Positions 1 through 7,556 of a stretch of 38,085 bases of DNA are shown here, piece by piece. The stretch is from Pseudomonadota bacterium. Lineage in GTDB: Bacteria; Desulfobacterota; Syntrophia; Syntrophales; UBA8958. The notes below the pieces were generated by a model, which saw only the letters and a list, made by a program, of their open reading frames with translations, did not search any database and was not told where the DNA came from. The DNA lies in NCBI GenBank assembly GCA_030057915.1, contig JASGUC010000003.1, positions 1 to 38,085 of the forward strand. The letters run 5' to 3'. Numbering within the stretch: position 1 is the first letter of the stretch; each line of letters begins with the position of its first letter. Made by a program: the position numbers and the translations under genes.

Positions 1-2
1 AC

Positions 3-251
3 GGTAAACCAGTTGCCTGCGCTACTTTTTTTATCAGTGCAGGTGTTGGAGGAATCTATAATGTCGGAACGCTGCGGGAAGCACGCGGAAAAGGCATCGG
101 ATACGCTATTACATCAGCCGGAATGTCTTGGATTAAAAACACCGGATATAATGTGGCTATTCTGCATTCATCCTCTATGGGGTTCAACGTATACAAAAGA
201 TTGGGGTTCAGTCACCTATGTGATTTTCATCTGTTTACAAATGTTGATTAG
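3..251 (+). CDS. GNAT-family N-acetyltransferase, C-terminal part (5' truncated by window edge)
   Basis: The open frame enters from the left edge and gives 82 residues ending at TAG. It contains an acetyl-CoA-binding motif A of the GNAT type (ARGKGIGYAIT, a match to R/Q-x-x-G-x-G/A) preceded by a beta-strand-like YNVGTLREA. After it comes a typical GNAT C-terminal end, an 'SSSMGFNVYKRLGF' segment where the substrate-side Tyr normally sits. GNAT enzymes move an acetyl group from acetyl-CoA to an amine; the substrate cannot be told from this part. The reading frame is clear although its start is outside the window. Base composition is more AT-rich than most of the window, like the next gene. 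Confidence 0.85.
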   Translation, partial: GKPVACATFFISAGVGGIYNVGTLREARGKGIGYAITSAGMSWIKNTGYNVAILHSSSMGFNVYKRLGFSHLCDFHLFTNVD

Positions 252-325
252 GCATGTGATGTTTATCTTAATAAATCATCTCGCAAACGGGCATACTCGC
301 TTTCATTTCGTTATAATGAAGCACA

Positions 326-347
326 CCCGAAAAATCATGTTTTCGGG
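326..347. repeat. 8-bp stem inverted repeat after the GNAT gene
   Basis: CCCGAAAA and TTTTCGGG form a perfect 8-bp stem around a 6-nt loop (ATCATG), 75 bp after the GNAT stop. There is no clear T-run, so it is either a weak terminator or an operator-like site. Confidence 0.45.
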
Positions 348-359
348 AGAGTATATTGC

Positions 360-376
360 TTGACATATCGCGATAT
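360..376 (+). promoter_or_regulatory. -35-like TTGACA overlapping palindrome ATATCGCGATAT
   Basis: TTGACA (360-365) is followed directly by a perfect 12-bp palindrome (365-376) upstream of the HXXEE gene. The AT-rich stretch to 392 could hold a -10 box, but none lies at an ideal 17-bp spacing. The palindrome position suggests an operator. This is a tentative call. Confidence 0.35.
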
Positions 377-453
377 CTTATAAAGAAATATGACATTAAA
401 GGAGATTTACAAATAACTTTATGACAATATTTAGAAAAATGAGGGGATGTTTC

Positions 454-966
454 ATGAAAGACGAACACGCTGTTAATGAGAAGCCGGATGCTATTTTTTT
501 CCTTTGTCTCTTTTACGCTATTCACATGGTCGAGGAATTTTCTTTTGGCTTTGTTGAATGGGGAGATAGATATTTTGGAAATTTCGACTGGTCACAGAAT
601 TTAATTGGAAACTTTATTTTCTTTGTATGTCTGGTTTGCGCTTGCTATCTGTACTATAAAAATTCGACAAAATACCTATGGGTTGGAATGTCTTGCGCTA
701 TGTGGATTCTGTCCAATGCTTTTTTACATATTTCAGCTACTATCCTCTCTGCTGAATACTCTCCCGGCGTGGTGACAGCCACAGTAATCTACATGCCGGG
801 CGGATTATACTTCCTTGTAAAATGGGCCAGGAAAGGATTACTGACCTGGAAAAATATAGTTTTGTCGTTTATAGTCGGAGGTATGCTTTTTATGCTCATA
901 CCCACATTTGTAAGGTCGGTATATTTTCATGCACAGCTTGCAAAACTCTTTCACCTGGACAGTTGA
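454..966 (+). CDS. HXXEE-motif integral membrane protein of unknown function
   Basis: 170-residue protein if begun at the ATG with GAGGGG seven bases upstream; an in-frame ATG at 421 would add 11 residues but has poorer spacing. It has about four hydrophobic segments: around the motif IHMVEEF, NLIGNFIFFVCLVCACYLYY, the LWVGMSCAMWIL to LHISATIL region, and IVLSFIVGGMLFMLIP. The IHMVEE sequence in the first segment and NAFLHI later fit the HXXEE domain, a family named only for its conserved His and Glu residues. Its metal or substrate is not known to me. The gene is AT-rich compared with the rest of the window and stands alone, which suggests accessory DNA. Confidence 0.75.
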   Translation: MKDEHAVNEKPDAIFFLCLFYAIHMVEEFSFGFVEWGDRYFGNFDWSQNLIGNFIFFVCLVCACYLYYKNSTKYLWVGMSCAMWILSNAFLHISATILSAEYSPGVVTATVIYMPGGLYFLVKWARKGLLTWKNIVLSFIVGGMLFMLIPTFVRSVYFHAQLAKLFHLDS

Positions 967-1073
967 GTTATTGGAAGGCTGGAGGCGGTGTCTGTCAAGA
1001 TACTTGTCGCATAAAGTCATGCCACCCTGGCTGATGTTTGTTTTCTGTCGGCATCAGCAGGCGGATTTAGCCA

Positions 1074-1106
1074 AACTTCAGCAACTGGGAGCCAGTTGCT
1101 GAAGTT
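1074..1106. repeat. Perfect 15-bp stem hairpin
   Basis: AACTTCAGCAACTGG (1074-1088), a 3-nt GAG loop, and its exact complement CCAGTTGCTGAAGTT (1092-1106). There is no T-run on either side, so it is not a standard intrinsic terminator; it may still end the HXXEE transcript or be a mobile-element end. Confidence 0.7.
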
Positions 1107-1301
1107 ACCACTCCGGATAAGTTCGCTGCTATATCTTATGATTATTGTCATCACCGGTTTAATTCCGGGCCAGTTTCACCGGGATAAAAGGGGGCCATTG
1201 TCAACGGTTCTATGGTGGCCATCTTCAGTCAATCTTATTCCAGAAGTATTTTAAAACTCCTTATAATTACTTTTATTCCAATTAAATCGTATAATTCACT
1301 A

Positions 1302-1330
1302 TTGACACCTTAAAGAACTTGGTCTAAGAT
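1302..1330 (+). promoter_or_regulatory. Near-consensus sigma-70 promoter
   Basis: TTGACA (1302-1307), a 17-bp spacer and TAAGAT (1325-1330). No annotated gene starts soon after; the next clear signal is the terminator at 1454. Confidence 0.6.
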
Positions 1331-1336
1331 ACACGA

Positions 1337-1480
1337 CAAAATCGCAAAGGTGAGTATATCGACAGAAGCTCAAAAGCCCAATTGTAGAAGAAGTCACGCG
1401 ACATATAAGGGAAAATACTTCTTACCCATCCTGATCCTCTCAGAAGAGCATCAATCCCGCTCTAAAACGGGATGTTTTTA
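1337..1480 (+). ncRNA. Candidate small RNA or tiny-ORF transcript (about 140 nt)
   Basis: The interval lies between a TTGACA-N17-TAAGAT promoter and an intrinsic terminator-like hairpin. The predicted start of transcription is near 1337. Inside, AGAAGT and ACTTCT can pair. A GTG-initiated frame of about 43 codons also runs nearly the whole length to a TAA within the T-run, so a small peptide is possible, though I see no good Shine-Dalgarno site for it. I do not recognise any known RNA family. Confidence 0.35.
1454..1479 (+). terminator. Intrinsic terminator
   Basis: ATCCCG (1454-1459), an 8-nt loop, CGGGAT (1468-1473), then G and five T (1475-1479). This is a standard hairpin plus T-run pattern. 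Confidence 0.6.
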
Positions 1481-2100
1481 AACTTCATAGGCAGTGGCCT
1501 TATTTTTTCCGATGAAAATGGTCTCATTCTTAAACGCTGATGACAGATTCAAGGGGTCAAGTGAAAAAGGCAGAAGGTTGGAGGGTTGGAAGGTTAGAGG
1601 TGTAGCAAAAAACCAGAAAAGAAAGGGTTCAAGGAGTCGAGGATTCGAGGGGTCAAGTGGTTCTCTTGGAATCTTTTTTTCAAAACCAAAAGAGGCAAGA
1701 AGTCAGAAAAGACAGGGTTCGCTACGCATCTACGCATCTAAACATCTAAACTTCTAAAAAGGCTGTTATTCGGGAATGACAAAAATGGCGGTTATTCAAA
1801 GCTCTTAAATGGGGATGGCTCTATTAAATAATCGCCCAACAAGGGCAATACAGCCGATCGCTTAGCATTGGTTCCATTACGGCGAAAATCGGTGGCGTCA
1901 TTAGGGCGATCATTGGCGTCATTGCCGCTTTTTGGGGTAGATGGAAGTCCGGGCGCGACAGCGCAAGGTAGGCATGATGGGAGAGGATTTCTCGTCGCTC
2001 GCGCTCCCCGAAATGACATTGCTCACGCTCCTCGAAATGACACTATTTGCGAAGAAAAAGGCTGGGAGAGGGTCCTGAACTGAGAGGTTCTCGGGAGGGG

Positions 2101-2170
2101 ATGCCGGCGCGCCGGCATAGGTAAAGTAGTTGATTTTATAGGCACAATCGCCGACGGTCAAAAAGTTTTG
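2101..2170. repeat. 70-bp dispersed palindromic element, copy 1
   Basis: It opens with the 18-bp perfect palindrome ATGCCGGCGCGCCGGCAT and ends with GGTCAAAAAGTTTTG. The copy at 19621-19690 aligns with it without gaps at about 59 of 70 positions. It lies 72 bp before the PAS protein start, so it may sit in its 5' untranslated region. Confidence 0.8.
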
Positions 2171-2242
2171 CTATCAAAAAATCCGCCGTCGGCGGGATGC
2201 CTTCATCCCTCGTTGCGCCCAACCCGAAAGGACGACGGTGAG

Positions 2243-4291
2243 ATGAAAGACGCGGGCAAGACCAAGCAGGAACTCATGGCGGAGCTGGCCTCCCTCCGGA
2301 ATCGGCTTTTGGAGTTGCAGGGGGGCGCCGCCTTGCCGCCGCCCACGCCGCCCACGCCGCCCACGCCGCCCACGCCGCCCACGCCGCCCACGCCGCCCGC
2401 CCTAACCTGGGAAACCTATGACAGCGTCTTCTCGTCCTTTTCTCTCGGCGTTATGGCGATAGATAGAAGCGGCGTTGTCATCTATGTCAATCCCGCCTTT
2501 ACCCGGATTACCGGTTATCGCCTGCCGGAGCTTGGCACGGAGAAACAATGGTTCCAAAAGGCCTTTCCCGAACGGGAAGCCCGCCGCAAGGCCCTGTCCG
2601 CATGGGTCAGGCATCAAGCCGGTGGGACGCGGACCGAGCGGCTGTTTCAGATTGTCTGCAAAAACGGCCGGACCAAGACCGTGAACATCGATCTCTCCCT
2701 TGCCGCCGACGGCGCGGTAATCTCCCTGCTGGGGGAAGCCGGCGCGATCGCCGATGAGGAAAGAATCTCCAACGAAAAGGAGGAGCAGTGGCGGCTCCTT
2801 CTGGATATCATGAACGAGGGGTTCATCAGGCTGAACGACGCGGGCGTCCCTGTCTTTGTAAACCAGCGATTATGCGATATTATGGGCTATCGTAGGGAGG
2901 AGATCGTCGGCCGTCCCCTCGCCTTCTTCCTCGACGAAGACAATCTGAGGATCTTTCAGGAGCAGTTCTCCCGTCGTTCCCGGGGCGAAAAGCAGCCCTA
3001 CGAAATCGTCTGCCAGCGTCGAAACGGCGAACGGCGACACCTGGTTCTGTCTCCCCAGCCCCTCTTTGACCACGGCGGTCGCTTTGCCGGCAGCTTTGCC
3101 ACCTGCATGGACATAACGGAGAGAAAGGCGATCGAGGAGGAACTGCGGCGCTCGCAACGGCGGTACCGGGACCTGGCCCGGGAGTATCGCGCCATCGTGG
3201 AGAATTCCACCGAGGGGATCTATCGCGGCACACCCACCGGTCGTTACATCATGGCCAATCATGCCTTTGCCCGACTCCTCGGCTATGAATCACCGGAGAT
3301 GCTCATGGCCGAAGTGACGGACATCGGCGCTCAGGTTTACGTCGATGCCCAGGACTGGGAAGAGGCCATCCGCAAGGTGATCGCCGCCGGGCACGGCGAG
3401 GTGGAGGCGCGGGTCCGGCGGCGGGATGGAAGCCTGGCCTGGATTGCCAACAGCGTCCGGGTGGTCCGCGGACCGGCGGGGGAGATTCGGTTCTTTGAAG
3501 GTTTGGCCCGGGATATCACGAAACGCAAGGAGGCGGAACGGGCCCTGGAGATTTCGGAGCGCAAATACCACGCCCTGTTCCAATACGCCTCCGTGGGCAT
3601 AATCGTGACCGACGCGGCGGGCGGGATAATAGAGGCCAATCCGGCCTGGCAGCGGATGACGGGCTACGCGGAGGACGAATACCGGAAGCTGTCGCCGGAG
3701 GTTCATTACGCCCATCCGGAGGAGCGGCGGGCCATTCGGGAGGAGTTGGCCGCGACCGGCAGGGTGCGCAATCACGAGGTATTCCTGCGGCACAAGGATC
3801 AACGCCTTATCGTGGCGCTGTTGAATTCCGATCGGTGCGTCATGGAGGGGGAAACGGTCATCCTGTCCCAGACCATCGATATCACGACGCGCAAACAGGA
3901 GGAGGAGACCCTCCGCCAGAGCGAGGAACGATACCGGATGATCCTGAGCAACATCGAGGAGGGCTATAACGAGGTCGATCTTGCCGGTCGGTTCACCTTC
4001 TTCAATGAATCCTTTCTACGGTTGACCGGACGCGCTCATGACGAGCTTTTGGGCGCCCATTTCGGCGTCTGCACGGACAGGGAGAATCAGCGGCGGGTGC
4101 AACGTTCCTACCAAAGAGTCTTCCGGACGGGAAAACCCCTGCGCTGCCTTGCCTGGGACATCTTTCGCAAGGACGGGGAGAGGCGCTCCATAGAGGTTTC
4201 GGTCAGCCTCATCCGGGACACCTCCGGACGTCCGGTGGGATTCCGGAGCCTGGTCCGGGATGTGACGGATCGCCCGCGGCCCCCTTCCTAA
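2243..4291 (+). CDS. PAS-only protein with five tandem PAS domains, no output domain
   Basis: 682 residues from the ATG giving MKDAGKTKQELMAELASLR, a common N-terminal helix of PAS-chain sensor proteins. An in-frame upstream ATG (2168) would start inside the repeat region and is unlikely. After the helix comes a Pro-Thr linker (about residues 33-52) from six 9-bp DNA repeats. Five PAS folds follow at about 56-170, 180-298, 313-432, 440-556 and 563-680, most closed by the PAS/PAC signature D(I/V)T(E/K/D)R. No transmembrane segment is evident, so it is likely cytoplasmic. There is no HisKA, HATPase, GGDEF, EAL, HTH or methyl-accepting domain: the protein stops right after the fifth PAS. It could be a kinase that lost its C-terminus next to the repeat debris downstream, or a scaffold/sensor acting on a separate partner. 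Ligand unknown. Confidence 0.85.
   Translation: MKDAGKTKQELMAELASLRNRLLELQGGAALPPPTPPTPPTPPTPPTPPTPPALTWETYDSVFSSFSLGVMAIDRSGVVIYVNPAFTRITGYRLPELGTEKQWFQKAFPEREARRKALSAWVRHQAGGTRTERLFQIVCKNGRTKTVNIDLSLAADGAVISLLGEAGAIADEERISNEKEEQWRLLLDIMNEGFIRLNDAGVPVFVNQRLCDIMGYRREEIVGRPLAFFLDEDNLRIFQEQFSRRSRGEKQPYEIVCQRRNGERRHLVLSPQPLFDHGGRFAGSFATCMDITERKAIEEELRRSQRRYRDLAREYRAIVENSTEGIYRGTPTGRYIMANHAFARLLGYESPEMLMAEVTDIGAQVYVDAQDWEEAIRKVIAAGHGEVEARVRRRDGSLAWIANSVRVVRGPAGEIRFFEGLARDITKRKEAERALEISERKYHALFQYASVGIIVTDAAGGIIEANPAWQRMTGYAEDEYRKLSPEVHYAHPEERRAIREELAATGRVRNHEVFLRHKDQRLIVALLNSDRCVMEGETVILSQTIDITTRKQEEETLRQSEERYRMILSNIEEGYNEVDLAGRFTFFNESFLRLTGRAHDELLGAHFGVCTDRENQRRVQRSYQRVFRTGKPLRCLAWDIFRKDGERRSIEVSVSLIRDTSGRPVGFRSLVRDVTDRPRPPS
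2342..2395 (+). repeat. 9-bp minisatellite, six perfect copies
   Basis: CCCACGCCG repeats six times in frame inside the PAS gene and encodes a Pro-Thr-Pro linker between the N-terminal helix and the first PAS domain. Copy-number change would alter linker length without a frameshift. Confidence 0.9.
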
Positions 4292-4598
4292 TGCCGGCGC
4301 GGCGGCGGGCCTGATCCCCGGCGGCGTCCCTCATCTCCGGCGGCGCGCCCCTGGAGGAAACGGCGACGGGCCTGATTTCCCTGGTTACGCCCCGGAGGAA
4401 ACCTCGGCGTCCCTGATCCCAGGTGGCGTCCCTGACTTCCTTGGTTACGCCCCTGGATGAAACCGCGGCGTCCCTGGTCCCCGGCGGTGCGCCCCCCGGA
4501 GGAAACGGCGTTTTTCAAAGCCCTCGCATCATGTCTGATAGCGGTGCAGAATCCCCCCTTGCGGCCGCTTTCGTCGGGCTCGCCCAGTTTCACTCGCA
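4292..4598. repeat. Degenerate tandem repeat tract plus duplicated gene end
   Basis: From about 4300 to 4515 related words recur, such as GGCGTCCCTGA, CCCCGGCGG, GGTTACGCCCC and CTGGAGGAAAC. They form roughly four units of 40-60 bp. The tract then runs into a fragment (4497-4527) resembling one end of the CAAAGGTCTC element family. Positions 4524-4557 repeat the 3' end of the next gene (4594-4627) with one mismatch. Frames open on the minus strand here are repeat-encoded and not credible genes. Confidence 0.6.
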
Positions 4599-4904
4599 TC
4601 ATGACTGATAGCGGTGCAGAATCCCCCATATCTCCCCGCAGGCCCGCTGGTAGAGGGGCGCCTCGACGGCGTCCTTGAAGTTCGAGTATTCGATCCCCTC
4701 CACCAGGGCCTTGATCCTCTCCGCCACCTCCCCCCGGGGCAGCAGGGTTCGGTAAAGATAGTCCCGCCCCGGGGTCTTCGTCACCTGGGCGTCGGGAAAG
4801 ATATTCCGGATATGATCGGGGAATCGGGCCCGGACGATGAGGGTGTCGGGGTCGCGGAAATCCTGGATGATCGACAGATAACCCTGGTCGGCAAATATCC
4901 ACAT
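4599..4904 (-). CDS. Small conserved hypothetical protein
   Basis: 101 residues with a perfect AGGAGG ribosome site upstream of the ATG. It opens MWIFADQGYLSII, then DPDTLIVRARF, a YRTLLPRGEVAERI helix and a 'YSNFKDAV' segment. From memory this pattern (MWIF..GF.S.., LTVRAR, IDYxNFKD) belongs to a widespread family of small soluble bacterial proteins without assigned function. No signal peptide, membrane segment or metal motif is visible. It stands alone between repeats. Its last 34 bp are duplicated 70 bp downstream. Confidence 0.75.
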   Translation of the reverse strand: MWIFADQGYLSIIQDFRDPDTLIVRARFPDHIRNIFPDAQVTKTPGRDYLYRTLLPRGEVAERIKALVEGIEYSNFKDAVEAPLYQRACGEIWGILHRYQS

Positions 4905-4943
4905 AGTTCAAAACCTCCTCTGGAATGCTGATCCTCCCCACGG

Positions 4944-5135
4944 CTAAAGCCGGGGGGGCTAAAGGCGAACCCGTTGGGGTCTCCCGGCTCTCGCCTTGCT
5001 GCTACAACTAAAGCCGGGGGGATTCTAAAGGCGAACCCGTTGGGGCTCCCGGTTCTCGCCTTGCTGCTACAACTAAAGCCGGGGGGTTCTAAAGGCGAAC
5101 CCGTTGGGGTCTCCCGTCTCTCGCATTGCTGCTAC
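4944..5135. repeat. Tandem repeat, three copies of about 64-65 bp
   Basis: Copies start at 4944, 5008 and 5073. Each begins CTAAAGCCGGGGGG and carries CTAAAGGCGAACCCGTTGGGG, then a CTCGC-TTGCTGCTAC tail. CGGCTAAAGCCG is itself a short palindrome. The array lies just upstream of a TnpB remnant and may derive from the end region of an IS200/IS605-type element. Confidence 0.85.
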
Positions 5136-5226
5136 GGCATCCGGGCTCGTCATTTGCCGCCTCCCGATTATGAAAATATCCCACCGTCGGAAGGCGTACC
5201 CCAAAGGCAAGCCCAGGTAAAGATGA

Positions 5227-5457
5227 GTCCGTCAGACGCTTACTCCGGGCCATGACCAACGGCAAGCCGTCTATCCCGACGGAACATGGATCGAGGGGAA
5301 GCGGCAACTGGTGTTCTCGTCGCGGTATCGGGCGGCAAGGACAAGACTTTCTGAAATGGAACGACGGCTTGCTTCGGAACGGAAGCGCCGTCACGGAGAG
5401 CTTGCCAACGGCATCATTCGCCACGGGAACATAGTTCAAACCAAACGTCTTTCCTAA
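5227..5457 (+). pseudogene. tnpB: Remnant of an IS200/IS605-type TnpB (OrfB) protein
   Basis: A 76-codon open stretch with no start codon reads YPDGTWIEGKRQLVFSSRYR, later ERRLASERKRRHGELANGII, and ends ...GNIVQTKRLS then a stop. That is the mid-protein section of a common OrfB/TnpB-like transposon protein, in which 'LSY...Q..FG' normally continues. The N-terminal part, the RuvC-like catalytic core and the zinc finger are absent. TnpB proteins are transposon-encoded RNA-guided nucleases; this copy cannot be active. Its stop lies 1 bp from the end of the convergent parA-like gene, so the rest was probably deleted there. Confidence 0.65.
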
Positions 5458-5458
5458 G

Positions 5459-6250
5459 TCAGGCCGAAAGGCCGCCGGTTTCGGGGGCCGGCGCCGGACG
5501 TTTCCGGGCGACGATCTCGCCCGCCAGGGCGAGAAAATCCTCGGCCCCGTGGCTCTTCGGGGCATAGCGGAAGATCGTCTGCCCGTAACCGGGGGCCTCG
5601 GCCAGGCTGATGTTCTCCCGGATGATCGTCTTGAAGAGCTTGTCCCCGAAGCGCTCCCCGATGGTTTCCATGATCCCCTTGTTGAGCTTCCGCCGGGCGT
5701 CGTAACGGGTGCCGATGATCCCCGTGATCTCCAGGTCCCGGTTGAGACGCCTTTTCACCGTATCGATGGTTTCGATGAGCTTGCTCATCCCCTTCAGGGC
5801 CAGAAACTCCGTTTGCAGGGGGATGTAGATCTCCCGGGCGGCGGTGAGGGCGTTGAGGGTCAGGATGCCCAGGGATGGCGGGCAATCGATGAGGATATAG
5901 GCGAAGCCGTCGGCCTGGCTCAGGGATTCCCGAAGGATGAACTCCCGGCCCGGCGTCCCGGCCAGTTCCATATCCAGCCCGGCCAGATCCAGGGAGGAAG
6001 GGACGACCGCCAGGCCTTCCACTGCCAGGAGCGTGTCCGTCAATCCATGGGTCCCCTTGAAGAGGTCAAGGACGGTTCGTTGCAGTTCATGGGCCGGGAT
6101 GCCCAGGGAATAGGTAAGGTGGGCCTGGGGGTCCAGATCGATGAGGAGGACCTTCTCTCCCATCCTCTCCAAACCGGCGGCGATATTGAGGGCACAGGTC
6201 GTTTTGCCCACTCCGCCCTTCTGGTTGCATAAGGCTATGATTTCACTCAT
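5459..6250 (-). CDS. ParA/Soj-family ATPase (orphan)
   Basis: 263 residues from the ATG preceded by AAAGGAGGAG; an in-frame upstream ATG at 6280 lacks this site. The deviant Walker A motif KGGVGKTT (residues 11-18), Walker A' DLDPQ (about 38-42) and LIDCPPSLG place it in the ParA/MinD superfamily. These dimerise on ATP and bind DNA or membranes to position cargo. The usual N-terminal DNA-binding helix of plasmid ParA is missing, as in chromosomal Soj. No parB or parS-like array is seen nearby. It lies 88 bp downstream of two zinc-ribbon/SPFH genes on the same strand and may be co-transcribed, so a role in positioning a protein assembly is as likely as DNA segregation. Confidence 0.88.
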   Translation of the reverse strand: MSEIIALCNQKGGVGKTTCALNIAAGLERMGEKVLLIDLDPQAHLTYSLGIPAHELQRTVLDLFKGTHGLTDTLLAVEGLAVVPSSLDLAGLDMELAGTPGREFILRESLSQADGFAYILIDCPPSLGILTLNALTAAREIYIPLQTEFLALKGMSKLIETIDTVKRRLNRDLEITGIIGTRYDARRKLNKGIMETIGERFGDKLFKTIIRENISLAEAPGYGQTIFRYAPKSHGAEDFLALAGEIVARKRPAPAPETGGLSA

Positions 6251-6338
6251 TGCTCCTCCTTTCCATAAAAATGCCTGCAAGGCCTTGGATATTCACATCT
6301 TCCGTTATCCCCGCCGCAGGCGTGGGGTTAATCCCGGG

Positions 6339-7556
6339 TTACATCGAGGCGCCGAAGCTCAGGGCCTTCCTGTCGATGACGACCTTCATGGTTTGGTGAA
6401 TCAATTCCCGCGGGGAGGCGGAGAACGGCTGATAGACAAGGGTCGTTTCCCTGGCGTGCGGCTTCAGCCGGGGCAGGGCGGCGAAAAAGACCCGTTTGTC
6501 CGTCACGATGTTAGCCAGGGTTAACGGGACGCTCTCCAGGGCCTCCGGGGCGGTCAGCGTGACGGGGTAGATGTTTTGGCGCGGGAGTTTCTCCCCGTAG
6601 TCCGCCTCCGGCTGGAAAACGGTGGCCTGGCGCGTCCAGCGCATGAAGAGGGCGGGATTGATCTTGAAGGCCGGGACCCAGAGATAGGCGGGTCGCCGCT
6701 CCATCTCCCCAGTGATCGCCCGGGGGAGGTTGGTCAGCCGAGCCAGATCGGCCAAGGATTCCAGGGCGATGCCCTCGCAGTGGATTCGCAGGCGCCAGAA
6801 GGGCAGGTAGTGGGTATCGTCGCCCAGGCCGTTCATGACGAGGAAGGGGGTCCGCTCCAGCGCTGCACCCGAGGGGGTCCAGACGGACTGGCAGTTGCCG
6901 CAGGTGAGAGCCAGGGTGTCCCGGGCACCCTGGAGGTCCCACCCGCAGGAGGGGCAGAGGGTGGGCAGGAACCTGACGCGGGTCCGGGCGGTGGGGGCGA
7001 GGGCGGGGCATCGCTCCCTCTCCGCCTCCGTCCAGGGAAGGGTCTGGGCCGGACGAAAGGCGTCGTAAAGGGTGTTGCCCCTTGCCGTCATGGGGGAATA
7101 GATGAGGCTCACGGCCTCGCCGATAAAGATGTCCCTCCCCGCGCCTCCCGACGGCGTGATCGTCCGCGGCAGGGCCTCCTCCGCCGTCAGCCCCGGTTGG
7201 AGAAAGGTCCCCGGGGTCTCCTGGGAGAGGAATCTCAACTTCATGGCCTGGGGACGGACCCCCAGGGAGACGGGGAGTCCCGACAGGGACAGGGCCCGGC
7301 GATTGAGGTCGATATAGGCGTCGCCGATCTCCAGGGGTTCGATCCGGTAGGCAAGGCCCCGGAGTCGCCAATAGGGAACATACACGGTCTCCGCCGCCGT
7401 CGGCGCGGGGATGTAATAGTGGCAAGGGTCGGGCGAGCAAATGAACAGACGGGTCCGGCAATAGGCACAGGAGAGGATCCGATCCGTTTCCTCCAGGACG
7501 ACCGGCGCTCCGCATTGCGGGCACTGCTCCTGAATCCGCCAGTTAGATCCGTTCAC
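6339..7556 (-). CDS. Duplicated zinc-ribbon protein, unknown function
   Basis: 405 residues if begun at the GTG that overlaps the end of the SPFH gene by 14 bp. Longer starts inside that gene seem unlikely. It has two copies of one plan: a four-Cys ribbon (C12, C15, C30, C33) followed by YVPYWRLRG, and a second ribbon (C201, C204, C219, C222) followed by YLPFWRLRI. The repeated ribbon + 'Y-x-P-aromatic-W-R-L-R' unit points to internal duplication. No membrane segment is clear. The stop/start overlap implies translational coupling with the SPFH protein, whose own tail is zinc ribbons. I know no function; a structural partner of the SPFH assembly is an inference. Confidence 0.7.
   Translation of the reverse strand: MNGSNWRIQEQCPQCGAPVVLEETDRILSCAYCRTRLFICSPDPCHYYIPAPTAAETVYVPYWRLRGLAYRIEPLEIGDAYIDLNRRALSLSGLPVSLGVRPQAMKLRFLSQETPGTFLQPGLTAEEALPRTITPSGGAGRDIFIGEAVSLIYSPMTARGNTLYDAFRPAQTLPWTEAERERCPALAPTARTRVRFLPTLCPSCGWDLQGARDTLALTCGNCQSVWTPSGAALERTPFLVMNGLGDDTHYLPFWRLRIHCEGIALESLADLARLTNLPRAITGEMERRPAYLWVPAFKINPALFMRWTRQATVFQPEADYGEKLPRQNIYPVTLTAPEALESVPLTLANIVTDKRVFFAALPRLKPHARETTLVYQPFSASPRELIHQTMKVVIDRKALSFGASM

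Larger units (their letters stand above)
967..2242. other. Long gene-poor interval with repeats and a candidate small transcript
   Basis: About 1.3 kb without a convincing protein gene. It holds a perfect hairpin (1074-1106), a promoter/terminator pair (1302-1479), and purine-rich low-complexity DNA (about 1540-1760, many GGTTGGAAGG and AAGGGGTCAAG-like words). There is also a 22-bp tandem motif at 1997-2018 and 2021-2042 (ending CCGAAATGACA / TCGAAATGACA), then the 70-bp palindromic element at 2101. GC content rises from left to right. The frames open here are made of the repeats themselves. Confidence 0.7.

Noticed and set aside
1494-1757. 87-codon open frame in the low-complexity stretch
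   Set aside because: Composed of repeated purine-rich words (GGTTGGAAGG, AAGGGGTCAAG); no ribosome site or protein family resemblance.
2168-2242. Upstream ATG extending the PAS protein by 25 residues
   Set aside because: Begins right beside the 70-bp repeat element and lacks a ribosome site; the internal ATG gives the standard N-terminus of such proteins.
4288-4941. 217-codon minus-strand frame overlapping the small conserved gene
   Set aside because: Its repeats (GRNQG, RRRFLQGR) come from the degenerate DNA repeat, and it covers in another frame a better supported gene with an AGGAGG site.
4944-5135. Possible CRISPR array
   Set aside because: Three directly adjacent 64-65 bp units without spacers: an ordinary tandem repeat.
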